A DNA stretch of 38,255 bases from Stentor coeruleus (lineage: Eukaryota; Ciliophora; Heterotrichea; Heterotrichida; Stentoridae): positions 1-38,255 of the forward strand of contig MPUH01000722.1 in the NCBI GenBank assembly GCA_001970955.1, in the 5' to 3' direction. Of the stretch, positions 1 to 9,516 are shown in pieces. Under the pieces are notes generated by a model. It searched no databases, was not told the origin of the DNA, and worked only from the letters and a program-made list of their open reading frames with translations. Every line of letters begins with the position of its first letter. Position 1 is the stretch's first letter. The position numbers were made by a program, and so were the translations under genes.

Positions 1-567
1 TGTCTAATTGGTTTCGTAAATACTCTATTAAATAATTTGAATTCCAAGCTTATGTAAGATTTCAATCAGGAAAGCAATTTAATTCAATTCATATAGCTTA
101 GACCTATTAAAGTACTCTAACTAAATCTAAAAAATTAACTTTTTTAATTTTTGCAAAAATATTCTTAGGCAGTATTATTAAAGAAGTCTGCTTCAAGAAA
201 ACCTTTAATTCTCTCACAAACCCTTTATTACTTCATAGTTCTTATCTTAATTTTCTTAACTAATAGACTAAATAATACAAAAATTTAAAAAACTTTATCA
301 TAGAGTGTTTAGAGGATCTCCACAAAGCCACACTCAAGCAATAAAAAAGCCAGATTCTAAGCAGTCTAAAAACTACTACTCTAGATTCACAGTATTCCAG
401 AAAAATAAATTCAACCAATGAAAAAAGGGTTCCACCATAAAATCCTCGGTCTTTCATTTTTTCCCCAATACCAGTCAACAACAATAAACTCTTTCTTAGA
501 TTTTTAGCTTGCGAACTAAGAATGAAATCATAATCCTAATGAATTTATGCCTTTCTAAAATCAAACA
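1..567. other. Gene-free AT-rich left end
   Basis: I see no supportable gene here. The only open frames are short, and their hydrophobic content is what AT-rich DNA gives by chance. The stretch stops where the inverted repeat shared with the right end of the window begins. Confidence 0.6.
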
Positions 568-746
568 TTTTAGTCGGCCTTTTAAACATCAAAATTTTGC
601 CACAAACGATGAAAAAAAAACTTTGCAAGGATTAGAAGAAGTTTAAGGTTTTCCAGTTTGTATTGTTTAATCATAAATGGATATTACAGTCATTAAATTA
701 TCTAAAAATAGCAAGTAGTATCAAATAAAAATAAGTATTAAATATT
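568..746 (+). repeat. Left arm of terminal inverted repeat
   Basis: This stretch matches the reverse complement of 38074..38255 with scattered substitutions. Shared landmarks are TTTAGTCGGCCTTTTAAACA, then TTTTGCCACAAACGAT, then GAAGTTTAAGGTTTTC and AAAATAAGTATTAAATATT. The repeat reaches exactly the last base of the window, so the true arm may extend further. It is non-coding as far as I can see. It continues directly into the broken channel/PDE copy, so both belong to one inverted duplication. Confidence 0.85.
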
Positions 747-919
747 CCAGTAGGTCTAGATATATTTTACTATTCGATCTATGCTTGCTTATTATTTTCA
801 TTGCAGGGGTGGCCCTTCGTTTTGTAGTCTTGGATTTTGCATATACCTTTGAGATTGGAACCTTCTAGATGCTGCAATAGTCTTAAAAATATTTGCCTTT
901 AGTGTCAATCATACTCAAG

Positions 920-1038
920 TCAAAGGTATAGCCGTGCTTCTACTAAGGCTTATCAGAGTCACCATAATTATGAGAAGGNTCAAAGGTATAGCCGTGCTTC
1001 TACTAAGGCTTATCAGAGTCACCATAATTATGAGAAGG
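920..1038 (+). repeat. 59-bp perfect direct duplication around the N
   Basis: Bases 920..978 and 980..1038 are identical and are separated only by the ambiguous base at 979. The unit encodes the S4 region of the broken channel copy. A perfect duplication with one N at its centre is what results when two overlapping contigs are joined as a scaffold gap without merging the overlap, so it is probably not genomic. Confidence 0.9.
979..979. other. Assembly gap (single N)
   Basis: This is the only ambiguous base seen in the window. It sits exactly between two identical 59-bp copies, which marks a scaffold join. Confidence 0.95.
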
Positions 1039-1480
1039 GTTAATGAAAGCAAGTAAAAGCTTCTCATGCTCAAAACCCAGAATCAAAGCGTGAGCTCAAA
1101 TATCACAATAGTTGTTGATTTATTAGAAGAAATCCTCAAAGGAAAAACTTTACAAGAGAAAACTGGAACGACCTCTCATAGATAATCAGGCAAATCCAGT
1201 CAGGGAACTATAAATAAAGTTCACAGAACACGAAGATGAGACCATTTTATCAAAAATAGCCAAAGCATAGAAAAGACATCTAAGAAAACGTACCGATTTT
1301 AGGTCAAAAAATTTGTGGCAACTAAGTCCTCAAAAGATCACAACAAAGCTCTATAAAATATTAAATTTTCAACACCAACTATCACGTTGAACGTATCATC
1401 ACAACTTTTATAAACTCTTCTATGGACATAGAGCCTTTGGAAAAAAACTAAAATAGATATATGAAACATTAGAAAAAGTT

Positions 1481-2123
1481 CGTAATATTGTAATATGAGA
1501 TCCTGCATGGGTGCAACTTCGAAATGCAAGTATATTATGTCGATATTAATTTTCCGCGTCAAATATGCGGAACTGTCTGGTGTAGGGGTGGTTTAGCTAT
1601 ATATAAAATATAATATTGGCTTTTTGATTGGGATGCATAAATTATTGAAAATGAAAGGAGTTTAAGGTGATGACTATAACTCAAAAAAAAAAACATAAAA
1701 AATCGAACAGCATTTTCAAATAAAAGCATGACATATTACTTTAAAACTCTTAATAGCATAAATCATTTTTTAAACTAATAACAATTATATCTTTTATAAA
1801 TTATTGAACTATATAAAACTACTTAAATATTCACAATATAGATTCAACTATATAAAAATAGTATCTATTATAATTTCGTTATATAGAATTTAAAATTTAC
1901 CTTCAATATATATAAAAGTGCTTGAAAATATTTCACTTTTGTTCTGCATTTAAATCCCCACGATATCACTTATTTTAGCTCTACACTTAGCATCTATAAT
2001 GATTTTATTATTAATTTTACTAAAGCATAAAACAAATGAAGTATTCTATAAAAATAATCTAGTATTAAAATAATACCATATGTCTTCAGATAAATAGGCA
2101 ATTGTCTTGAATATTTATAATAA
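1481..2123. other. AT-rich spacer, no gene seen
   Basis: Homology to the PDE gene stops abruptly at about 1480. Past that point I see no continuous reading frame, RNA gene or repeat that I can support. Confidence 0.5.
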
Positions 2124-2288
2124 ATGGAATCCAACAAAATAGTTATTGAGCATCCCTTTGTCACACGTATTAAGCAAATACTTCATCGTCCACATACACC
2201 TGCGCTAAAAGTTAGAGATGCATTTCAACCATCTCAAGGCAACTTGTTAGATAACCTCAAGTGTGGGATACTGCAGAAAACACTTTAA
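2124..2288 (+). CDS. 54-aa protein of the EHPFVTR family
   Basis: The frame runs from ATG to TAA and encodes 54 residues. Its first ~45 residues clearly match the 60-aa frame at 6389..6571 on the other strand: both read EHPFVTR, then K..L..P..PALK, then D..QPS.GNL. The C-termini do not match, so this copy may be truncated or frameshifted after GNLLDNLK. I do not recognise the family. No signal peptide or membrane segment is visible. It may be a real small gene or a decayed paralogue; its setting among relics argues for the latter. Confidence 0.45.
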   Translation: MESNKIVIEHPFVTRIKQILHRPHTPALKVRDAFQPSQGNLLDNLKCGILQKTL

Positions 2289-3300
2289 AACATAATATAA
2301 CTGGATTAGTATATTTTCCCTTAGAATTCTTGTTTTAATTATCCAGACTTGATGTATGTATGCTATACAAAGCTAATTAATAAATCTGATATGAATTTGC
2401 ATAGAAAGTGTTTATTTAGCAGAGGCGATTATAAGTTTATATATGATAAAATATTATTATTTATAAATTTTCAAGGCCTTCTTCACTTTTGAACCTTCTT
2501 TAGAGTCTTTTTCCTATAACTTTTTTATGGTAAATATACACTTTTGAGTTTGGCTTAATCAAAAGTTTTCTGAATAAAAATTATTGAAAAACTATTTCAC
2601 ATACGTTCTAGAATCAGTTGTATGATTGTTGATTTTTGGGAAAAGGAATTAAAATTTTGTAAATTTGATGTTTTTATTTTTGAAATGCATACTTGCTGAT
2701 GATTTTAGATATAATTTTTGCCTTTAATTCTTTAAAGTTATATAATTCTTTCTAGCTAGTGGAAAGTTGTAATAATTTAGTTGTGAAAAATTAAGTTATG
2801 CAAATTCTGAGCTGAAATTATGTGGAAAAATTTTGCTATGAATATCAAAGATAGTTTTATAGGAAAAAAGTTTGTATGATATATAAGGGACCTGGATTTT
2901 AAAATCGTATTAAAATATTTTTAGAGTTGATAATCAGATTTTTTTGAAGATTACGCTACACAAAACCCCCTAAATAAAAGGCTCTTTATGATTCTTTATT
3001 TTAGATTTAGATTTTATAAATTTTTACACTGCAAAATTCCAAGCTTATTTTTAATTCATATTATTTATAGGAATCCTAGAAAAATTTGCCATTTATAATC
3101 TGCCAATATGCTAGGATTTTAATATACATACATGGAAATACAATATTTAAAGCATATAACCCAAAGTATTCTACGTTAAATCTTATGTTTTAATATTATG
3201 AAAAAACCTCATTCTCCATATAGAATATGAATCTTCAGATTCTCTGGTAGTCTTTACTCATAAGCTTAAGCTAGAAAATCTTCCAAAGCATTTACTCCAT
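2289..3300. other. AT-rich spacer, no gene seen
   Basis: About 1 kb with dense stops in all frames. It has T-rich and A-rich runs but nothing I can assign. Confidence 0.55.
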
Positions 3301-4110
3301 CTATTCATACATGCAAGTGAAAAATGAGTTATTTGTTCGATAATACTTACAAGAAGTTCCTATGCTTTTTTCATATACTAACTTCAGGCATCTCAATTTT
3401 TTCTTAAAATCCTCATTATCTTCAGTGTTTTATTTTATTATCTCCATCAATTGTCTAAAAGTAAAAGCACTTTCTTTATCCTTAAAAAACTTCTGAATCG
3501 CCATTAGATAATCATTATCCAAGCATTTTATCCCTTGAGGTTTTAGTAAATTTTTCATATCATCAAGCAGAGATTTCCCATCTTTGTCATAGTCAATAAT
3601 TTCAAAAGCATCATTTATTTCTTTTTCACTGAAATTTCTGAGACTATTGAGATAATTACAATAACTTTCTCCGCTTATGACAAGTATTTTTAGTAAGTCT
3701 CTAATTTTCATAAGCTTCTTGGTTGATATCTTCTTCTTTGTCAAGAATCTTTAGTAAATTCAGATATTCCTTATCAGTGCAGCAAAATAAAACTGAAAAC
3801 CTGCTTGGGTCCATGGTGAGTTTTTCTTTATCAGCATATTTCTTAACAACATTTTCCAAACTTTAAGGGCTTAGGGCTTTGGAGAACTCCATAAAATCAG
3901 TGATGGTAATTTCGCCTTATCCTTCTCTGTCTGTCGATTTGCTTGAATAATTCGATGACTGAGAAATTATCCAGCATGATTAGGTTTTCCTGATAGAATT
4001 CAACTTTTCTTGAGGTTTCTAAGGTTCAGAAGAATAGTTCACTGAAATTTTCAAAAGTTTCTCCAGATTTTCTTGATGATAAATTCCTAAAACCTGGCTT
4101 TTGCCTTTTT
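3301..4110 (-). pseudogene. Broken EF-hand calcium-binding protein
   Basis: Read on the minus strand, coding-like segments follow one another but need frame changes and cross several stops. In order: EFYQENLIMLDNFSVIELF, the EF-hand-like loop TDREG-stop-GEITITDFMEF, ENVVKKYADKEKLTMDP, and then a 104-codon open frame at 3430..3744 with a second EF-hand loop (DYDKDGKSLLDD). After the TAA at 3430..3432 the frame stays open and protein-like for 42 more codons (NTEDNEDFKKKLRCLKL...), ending at TAG 3301..3303. At least two frameshifts and several TAA/TAG/TGA codons make this a relic. The 104-aa piece alone could be expressed, but that is unlikely. Confidence 0.7.
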
Positions 4111-4346
4111 CTGGAGTCTCAAAATTCCCACTTAGGGTGAATTCTTTTGGATCTTTGAACCTAAGGCTATGCTCAATTTCTCGTGAGTCCATAGATCATC
4201 TTTATCTAGTTCTGAGTTTTCTTGTATTTTATTTTTATCAACTTCTTTATTCAATTCACATTAGACTCAATCTCAAATTTACCTGAGTTTCCTCTTCATT
4301 TTCCTCACTAGGAATTTTAGTGAGATGGAGTTTATTATTATTTAAG

Positions 4347-5714
4347 ATGAAAGTTAGAATAGAATATGCAATTTTGGGTATTGTAGCTTTGGCTATGGTG
4401 TCAATCTTTTTTGAATTTGAAAACAGAAAAGGGTATGTATTGCCAAGTCAGTTGAGACCGTATAATGTTCATATGACGAATTCAGATAGGGAAACTACTT
4501 TTTTGTGGTCTATAGGAATTTACCCAGACTATTGCACTTTTTCTATATCATCATCTAACTATACTCTAACAAAATACAATCAAAAACTATACTTCTATTA
4601 CATCTACAAAGTCAAAATTCCCAACAACATCGTCCACTTCTCATCTTCCTACTCAATTTCATGCCATCTAAGCCAAGAACTTTCTTCACGTATCTTTTCA
4701 TTACATCACAACATTAAAAACAAGAACAAAATTCTCTTTTTAGGGGATTTTAGTACATCAAGAATTGGTGATGCAAGTAATTATCAGCATACACAAACAT
4801 ATAAACCAAATATTCTAACAATATTAGAAAATGATTATGATCAAGTATCTGAGATTTGGCATTTAGGGGACATTGCATATGATTTATTTAGTCTAAAAGG
4901 TTTAAGAGGTGAAGAGTTTTTAATGGATCTTGAACCATTTGCTAGTAAAATACCATACATTGCTGTGGTAGGTAATCATGAAATCAAGAGTCTATTTCGG
5001 GACTATCAATCTTTATTTGCAGATGGTTTGTATTTCTCAAGGACAATAGGCCAAAGTAAGATAATTGCAATATCTTCTGAGTTTGATTTTTACTTTATGA
5101 AGCCTTTTGCCTTTCCTTATAAGCATGGATATTTCCAATATTTGAAACAAAAACAAGTGGCTTGGCTAAAGAAAACCCTTGAAGAAGTTGATAGAAAAGT
5201 AACTCCATGGGTTATTGTTGTAGCTCATAAACCTTTGTATTGTTCACAAAATGAAGAGTCTTCAATGATCATGCAAGTTTGTACTATTCAGGCAAGGGTT
5301 ATGAGGGATGCATATGAAGACATATTTTTAAAGTATGAAGTGGACTTGGGGATTTTTGCTCATATACACTTATATGAAAGGACTTTACCTGTCAAGCATC
5401 ATGAAATTATAGGTGACTATGAGGATACTAAAGTATTTTATAACCCAAAAGCCCCTATTTATGTCATTAATGGAGTTGCTGGAAATTTAGAAGGTGAAAG
5501 TATTGTATTCAGCATAACAGAAACACCAGATCCTTGGACTGTGCTTATTACTGAAAATTTGGGCTATGGGATTCTAACTGTTCATAACTTCACACACCTT
5601 GAGTACAGACAATACGGTTTTGGATATTCACAATGGGATAATGCTTTTATTGACTTGTACCCAACAAAACACTTGATAGACACTTTTTTGATTGTTAAGA
5701 CATCTCATATTTAA
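4347..5714 (+). CDS. Purple-acid-phosphatase-like metallophosphoesterase, membrane-anchored or secreted
   Basis: This 455-aa enzyme belongs to the calcineurin-like metallophosphoesterase superfamily and is closest to purple acid phosphatases, which hydrolyse phosphomonoesters at a two-metal centre. All five metal-ligand blocks are visible from this start: GDFS (~D134), GDIAYD (D175, Y178), GNHE (N210, H211), VVAHKP (H294) and AHIHLYER (H339, H341). Two blocks deviate from textbook forms: the first normally ends in Gly, and the last normally begins with Gly. Residues ~5..23 are hydrophobic and look like a signal anchor or signal peptide. The open frame extends 9 codons upstream to a GTG, but the first ATG is at 4347 and directly precedes the signal sequence, so I use it. 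The gene is intronless and stands alone. The C-terminal half (GVAGN, GYGILTVHN, Y..QYGFG) also fits the family. Confidence 0.88.
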   Translation: MKVRIEYAILGIVALAMVSIFFEFENRKGYVLPSQLRPYNVHMTNSDRETTFLWSIGIYPDYCTFSISSSNYTLTKYNQKLYFYYIYKVKIPNNIVHFSSSYSISCHLSQELSSRIFSLHHNIKNKNKILFLGDFSTSRIGDASNYQHTQTYKPNILTILENDYDQVSEIWHLGDIAYDLFSLKGLRGEEFLMDLEPFASKIPYIAVVGNHEIKSLFRDYQSLFADGLYFSRTIGQSKIIAISSEFDFYFMKPFAFPYKHGYFQYLKQKQVAWLKKTLEEVDRKVTPWVIVVAHKPLYCSQNEESSMIMQVCTIQARVMRDAYEDIFLKYEVDLGIFAHIHLYERTLPVKHHEIIGDYEDTKVFYNPKAPIYVINGVAGNLEGESIVFSITETPDPWTVLITENLGYGILTVHNFTHLEYRQYGFGYSQWDNAFIDLYPTKHLIDTFLIVKTSHI

Positions 5715-5785
5715 CTCTTTTCTCTCCGATATTTTTTATCAATAAATCTTATTCTAATCTAATTAGGACTATAATATTACTCTAG

Positions 5786-6100
5786 GCATCTAGAGTGAAG
5801 AGATTTCTCACAGCAACTTCATTAAAATTGTTTTTTTACACCTTTCAGAAAAAAAAAGCTCAAATATTCCGAACATTGAAAAATTGGCTTGCAATTAAAA
5901 AGCTGAATTAGTCTCTAATTCAATTAAAAAAACCTCAGCAGGAAGAATTTGAGTCAGCCCTTTCAAAATTTGAATTAATTGGAGACTTTTTCTAGTTAGA
6001 TTAAAATTCATGCATCTTTCACTTATCAAATACCTCTCCATATAATTATAAAATTAAAGCTGGACATAGTAAATCTGTTGGGGGAAGTTAGTTAAGCTGA
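5786..6100 (+). pseudogene. Relic reading frame interrupted by TAG/TAA codons
   Basis: A single frame of 104 codons reads as protein-like sequence (AQIFRTLKNWLAIKKLN, then SLIQLKKPQQEEFESALSKF, then ELIGDFF, then NTSPYNYKIKAGHSKSVGG). It is interrupted at 5909 (TAG), 5993 (TAG), 6002 (TAA) and 6089 (TAG) and ends at TGA 6098..6100. No frameshift is needed. I do not recognise the family. Most likely it is a decayed gene fragment; the excess of TAA/TAG over TGA is discussed in the findings. Confidence 0.4.
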
Positions 6101-6388
6101 AGTTGATTTTCTAGTATCTTTTAGCTTTTTAGTAAAATTAACGGTTTATTTTTAAGTTCTTATATACTCAGCCATGATTTAACAATGATCTCAGAGCAAT
6201 AGTCTATTATTATCAAGTTGATAGACTAGCAGAAGATAAGTTTTCTGCTAATTGCTGGGAAATTTAATTTTACTATAGAAATAAAGGGTACAAAACCTAA
6301 AAAACTTCAAAAAAATTACAAACTAAGAAAAAAGTTTTATTACTGTAGTCTAAATGCACAAATATACTAATTTCAAACATTAATAATT

Positions 6389-6571
6389 TCAATTAACTGC
6401 GTATTTGGCTAAATTCGAAGCATAGCTAGTAAAACTTCTATGTTGTGCTAAGTTACCGTACGAAGGCTGTAATATATCTTTAATTTTCAAAGCTGGGCTC
6501 AGCGGTGGGTTCAGCATAGCTTTGACCCTAGTGACAAAGGGGTGTTCAAGTATATCTTTTTGAGTTTCCAT
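6389..6571 (-). CDS. 60-aa protein of the EHPFVTR family
   Basis: The frame has ATG and stop and encodes 60 residues. It shares EHPFVTR, PALK, QPS and GNL with the frame at 2124..2288 in the same order and spacing. Substitutions in the two copies are mostly conservative (VK/IK, KIKD/KVRD), which suggests that the N-terminal 45 residues were under protein-level selection. The tail (SFTSYASNLAKYAVN) is unique to this copy. No known domain, signal or membrane span is visible. It lies upstream of the NDUFA9-like gene's 3' end on the same strand. It is hypothetical. Confidence 0.5.
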   Translation of the reverse strand: METQKDILEHPFVTRVKAMLNPPLSPALKIKDILQPSYGNLAQHRSFTSYASNLAKYAVN

Positions 6572-6754
6572 ATTATATTACTAATTTTAAAAGTAGCTTT
6601 ATGGTAAAAAATGACTTACTAAATAAACTAATATGCCAAAAATAAAATGGCATATTTTATGATCTTAAACCAAGTGCCTTTTAAATAATTCTGTTATATA
6701 AACCCATATAGTCGCCTACAATAATTATTTCCGATAACCATTTAAACTGATTAA

Positions 6755-7825
6755 CTAAGGGCTAAAATGTCGATCATTTCCACCGCTCCAACCATGTTCA
6801 GCTTCTTCAAGTGTTAGGTTGATCTTGGCCTGATAGTCAGCCAAAATTCTCTGTAGATTCTGTGGGAAAGACAGAGGTTTGACGAACAGTTTATCAATTC
6901 CTAGTGCATCTTTGCCTACTACAATATCAATTTTGCTTTCTCTAACTAAATCCAATGACATGTGCCTTGTAAATGCATGGGCATGAGGGACTTTCGTATA
7001 AAGCCAATGAGCTCCATTATAAGAATAGCTCTTGATATTTGGAGGAGCACCAATCTTATCATAAATAATTTCTAAAATCTCTTTCATAGAATAGACATGT
7101 GGACCGCCGAGTTCATATGTTTTACCAATACTTTCAGGGATTTTCAGAGCATTGACTATGGCTAGACCCACATCATGATAATGAACTGGCTGCCTGAGCT
7201 CTTTAGCATCACCAATCACTGGGGTGAATCCTAGCCATCTGTTCAAAAAAGCCAATCTCATAACAAAATTGTCTCCTTCTCCAAATATTGTTGTTGGCCT
7301 AATCACAGTTACTTCTGGACAAGCGGCTTTGACTTCTTGTTCTCCTATCCACTTAGTTCGTAGTCTTGAAGATGAGCTGCTAGGGTCGGCTCCTGCTGCT
7401 GAAAAGTGAATAAATCTGATAACCTCAGAGCTTCGTGCACAAGCTTCGGCTATACGCTTGGGGATTGTCACATTCCCTTCATAGATATGATCTTCGTCTT
7501 TTAAGTATTGGTTTGCCCCAATAAGATTGATTACAACGTTATTGTTGGCAATTAGCCGGTCTATGATGTTAGGGTCTTTGTAATCAATGAAATGAGCAAT
7601 GGCCAAATTTTTAAATGACACAGTGATTTTTAGATGGTCAATCCACTTAGCTGATGTTCTGGTTGGGAAAGTGATTTGAGCTCCAAGATAGCCCAAGAGA
7701 TTTCCTAGAGATGGAGCTAACTGTGAGTTGCCACCAAAAATCACTACACGCAACTGAGAACCAGAGCTGGGATCGTTCACGTGAAGGATCTTAGAAACAA
7801 TTTTCCTGTTCAGTAGGACAAACAT
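6755..7825 (-). CDS. NDUFA9: NDUFA9-like subunit of mitochondrial complex I
   Basis: This 356-aa protein belongs to the atypical short-chain dehydrogenase family of NDUFA9. That is an accessory, NADPH-binding subunit of respiratory complex I, located in the mitochondrial inner membrane at the matrix side. Residues 1..18 (MFVLLNRKIVSKILHVND) are basic and amphipathic, as expected for a targeting sequence. A Rossmann strand and turn follow (LRVVIFGGNSQLAPSLGNLL; the glycine pattern is a variant). Then come VINLIGAN, NV..P..IAEACA, FIHFSAAGAD, the SRLRTKWIGEQEVKA segment, VIRPTTIFGEGD and the typical QPVHYHDVGLAI. The length equals that of homologues. As usual for NDUFA9, the classical YxxxK catalytic pair is altered, in line with a structural role. 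Single exon. Confidence 0.88.
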   Translation of the reverse strand: MFVLLNRKIVSKILHVNDPSSGSQLRVVIFGGNSQLAPSLGNLLGYLGAQITFPTRTSAKWIDHLKITVSFKNLAIAHFIDYKDPNIIDRLIANNNVVINLIGANQYLKDEDHIYEGNVTIPKRIAEACARSSEVIRFIHFSAAGADPSSSSSRLRTKWIGEQEVKAACPEVTVIRPTTIFGEGDNFVMRLAFLNRWLGFTPVIGDAKELRQPVHYHDVGLAIVNALKIPESIGKTYELGGPHVYSMKEILEIIYDKIGAPPNIKSYSYNGAHWLYTKVPHAHAFTRHMSLDLVRESKIDIVVGKDALGIDKLFVKPLSFPQNLQRILADYQAKINLTLEEAEHGWSGGNDRHFSP

Positions 7826-8102
7826 TTATATAAGAGTCAATAAAATGGTAGAGAATGGCCTTTAAAATATTGGACGAGAGCTTTGAAGAATAAAGGGTTA
7901 AAATAAGTTATTCGAAATTACTACAACATTCTACTTAAATTCCTATAATTAAGTAGATTAACTATATCCCAAGAAACTGAGAAAAAAAATTATTTAAGCA
8001 AATCAATGTTAGTTTATGGCTTGCTTTAATAATACATAAAATACTTTTGCCATTAGCTAATATGTTATATGCTTAAAATCTTCAGATTTATACATAAGTA
8101 CT

Positions 8103-8927
8103 TTAGATAGGATCAGTATTCAGACGCATTGGAATTGATATAGAAGCTGAGTTTTCTGGAGTTGGAGAAATTCCTCTGCTGGCGTAGCCAACAACCCGGC
8201 CTCTTTGATTCAGTGCAACCATATTCGGTCTTAGTTCAGGCGTTTTAACTTTAACTCCTTTAATTATCAAATTTTCAGGAATTATTAGTACAGGACAAAA
8301 TGATCTTTCATGTATCATTGTCTCATCTTTATCCACAGGAATTGACTCTTCTGATTCCTGGTCAAAATTCTGCGAAAAAATATGCCACTCTTCTAGTTTG
8401 GCAACTAAACAAATTTCTTTCAATGTGTTTACTATAAGTAGTAATAGTACTAATCCTGAAATCCCACAAGTTATCATCAACGCAATTGTATAACCTTTTT
8501 CATTATTCCCTTGACTTATACTTATATATCTTTCAGCTAGTAAATATATGACTAAAAATAACATGACCATAACTGCAAATAGTACAGGCAAGTATAGGAA
8601 AGGAGACCAGCCATTTTTGACACTTTCTTTAGGAGAACATTTCTTGCCTATTTTGAATTCCATTAGAAATTGTGTTTTACATAGTTCACACTGACCTTCG
8701 TCGATGTCCCCTTCTTGTGAAATTATCCAGGTTTTCAAACACTCTTCGTGAATGTATTTTACTGTGCCTGAGCACTTACAAGGGGCTATTAGAATATTTC
8801 CTTTGCTTTCAGGCTCCATGCATATTCTGCATGTACAGTCATCAAGCATATCATTCTTTTGTGGGATCGGAGCTATCCTTGAAGACTTAGCACGAATCCG
8901 ATCGAGGTTTTGCTCTTCTCTTTGCAT
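8103..8927 (-). CDS. RING-CH (MARCH-type) transmembrane E3 ubiquitin ligase
   Basis: The protein has 274 aa. Residues 33..83 form a complete RING-variant finger of the C4HC3 type: C33-x2-C36, C50-x-C52, H60-x2-C63, C80-x2-C83, with the expected W between the last pairs (LKTW). Two hydrophobic spans follow at ~108..131 and ~145..168, which is the standard MARCH layout with finger and tail both cytosolic. Such proteins pass ubiquitin from an E2 to membrane proteins and control their turnover. The tail (169..274) is acidic and then Ser/Pro-rich, with no recognised domain. Single exon with ATG start. The substrate is unknown. Confidence 0.88.
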   Translation of the reverse strand: MQREEQNLDRIRAKSSRIAPIPQKNDMLDDCTCRICMEPESKGNILIAPCKCSGTVKYIHEECLKTWIISQEGDIDEGQCELCKTQFLMEFKIGKKCSPKESVKNGWSPFLYLPVLFAVMVMLFLVIYLLAERYISISQGNNEKGYTIALMITCGISGLVLLLLIVNTLKEICLVAKLEEWHIFSQNFDQESEESIPVDKDETMIHERSFCPVLIIPENLIIKGVKVKTPELRPNMVALNQRGRVVGYASRGISPTPENSASISIPMRLNTDPI

Positions 8928-9516
8928 ATTTATTACATTTAAATTTCCATTAGATTCACTTTAATTAACTTGTATTTCAGCTAATCTTTATTAACATAAA
9001 TATTTTATATGCATTTTAATTAGACGAACTTTGCCGCTTACAATAACTTTTTTACTATGAGAAAATTTTTAAAAACTGTTTAGAAACATATTTGTCAACA
9101 ACAATAAAAAATATTGTCTTAAAAGCTGATATTATCAGGCTTTTCATAAATTTCATTTAAAGTTTCTAATGGTCTTGCTTTTGTAATAAAATTTTTATAG
9201 TAATGGAGCCGGATAGACCAAAAATGCACTCCTAATAATGTTAAGGTAGAAATTGATGATCACTACAACAAAACTGTCAACAATCTCAGCATGCAAGACC
9301 CAATACTGTATCGTAAAAAGATTTTAATTGCCTAGCTTTGACAATTATTATTATCATTATCATAATCTTTTAAAATATTACTCAAAATGTTATAATTTCA
9401 GCTATTCTTGGCTTATGTGGAAAGTGAAAGGCATATTACTATTTGATAATGAAATTGCCTTACAACACTAAAATTTAATTAGAAATCTTTAACTATTAGA
9501 AACCAATAAAATTAAT
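8928..9516. other. Spacer with one short coding-like stretch
   Basis: This is the space between the divergent RING-CH and helicase-like genes. Most of it is AT-rich and featureless. On the plus strand, 9204..9335 is open for 43 codons, with no ATG before an internal one, and reads plausibly as protein (NNVKVEIDDHYNKTVNNL, then QDPILYRKK). It is preceded by GTAATAAAATTTTTATAG, which resembles an intron but at 18 nt is longer than the 15-nt intron seen elsewhere. I do not call a gene. Confidence 0.3.

Larger units (their letters stand above)
747..1480 (+). pseudogene. Broken copy of the voltage-sensor/PDE junction
   Basis: This is a decayed inverted copy of about 36240..35533. It starts in voltage-sensor segment S2 (DLCLLIIF is readable), continues through S3 (WNLLDAA, then FAFSVNHTQVKGIAVL) and S4 (RLIRV, then MRR), the post-S4 coil (KLLMLKTQNQSVS) and the linker. 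It ends in the PDE N-terminus at a stretch matching YETLEKV. A frameshift after FEI, a TAA replacing a Lys codon in the post-S4 coil, and losses in the PDE part rule out function. It keeps the TAG of the linker (1179..1181) but has CAA at 1191..1193 where the right-hand copy has TAA. It was made after channel and PDE already lay side by side. Confidence 0.9.

Noticed and set aside
260-484. 74-codon minus-strand open frame
   Set aside because: It has hydrophobic, low-complexity composition typical of AT-rich DNA, with no similarity to anything else in the window and no supporting context.
2257-2278. Possible 16-nt intron (GTGTGGGATACTGCAG) in the 54-aa frame
   Set aside because: Removing it does not restore similarity to the paralogue at 6389..6571, and it lacks the GTA...TAG style of the supported intron.
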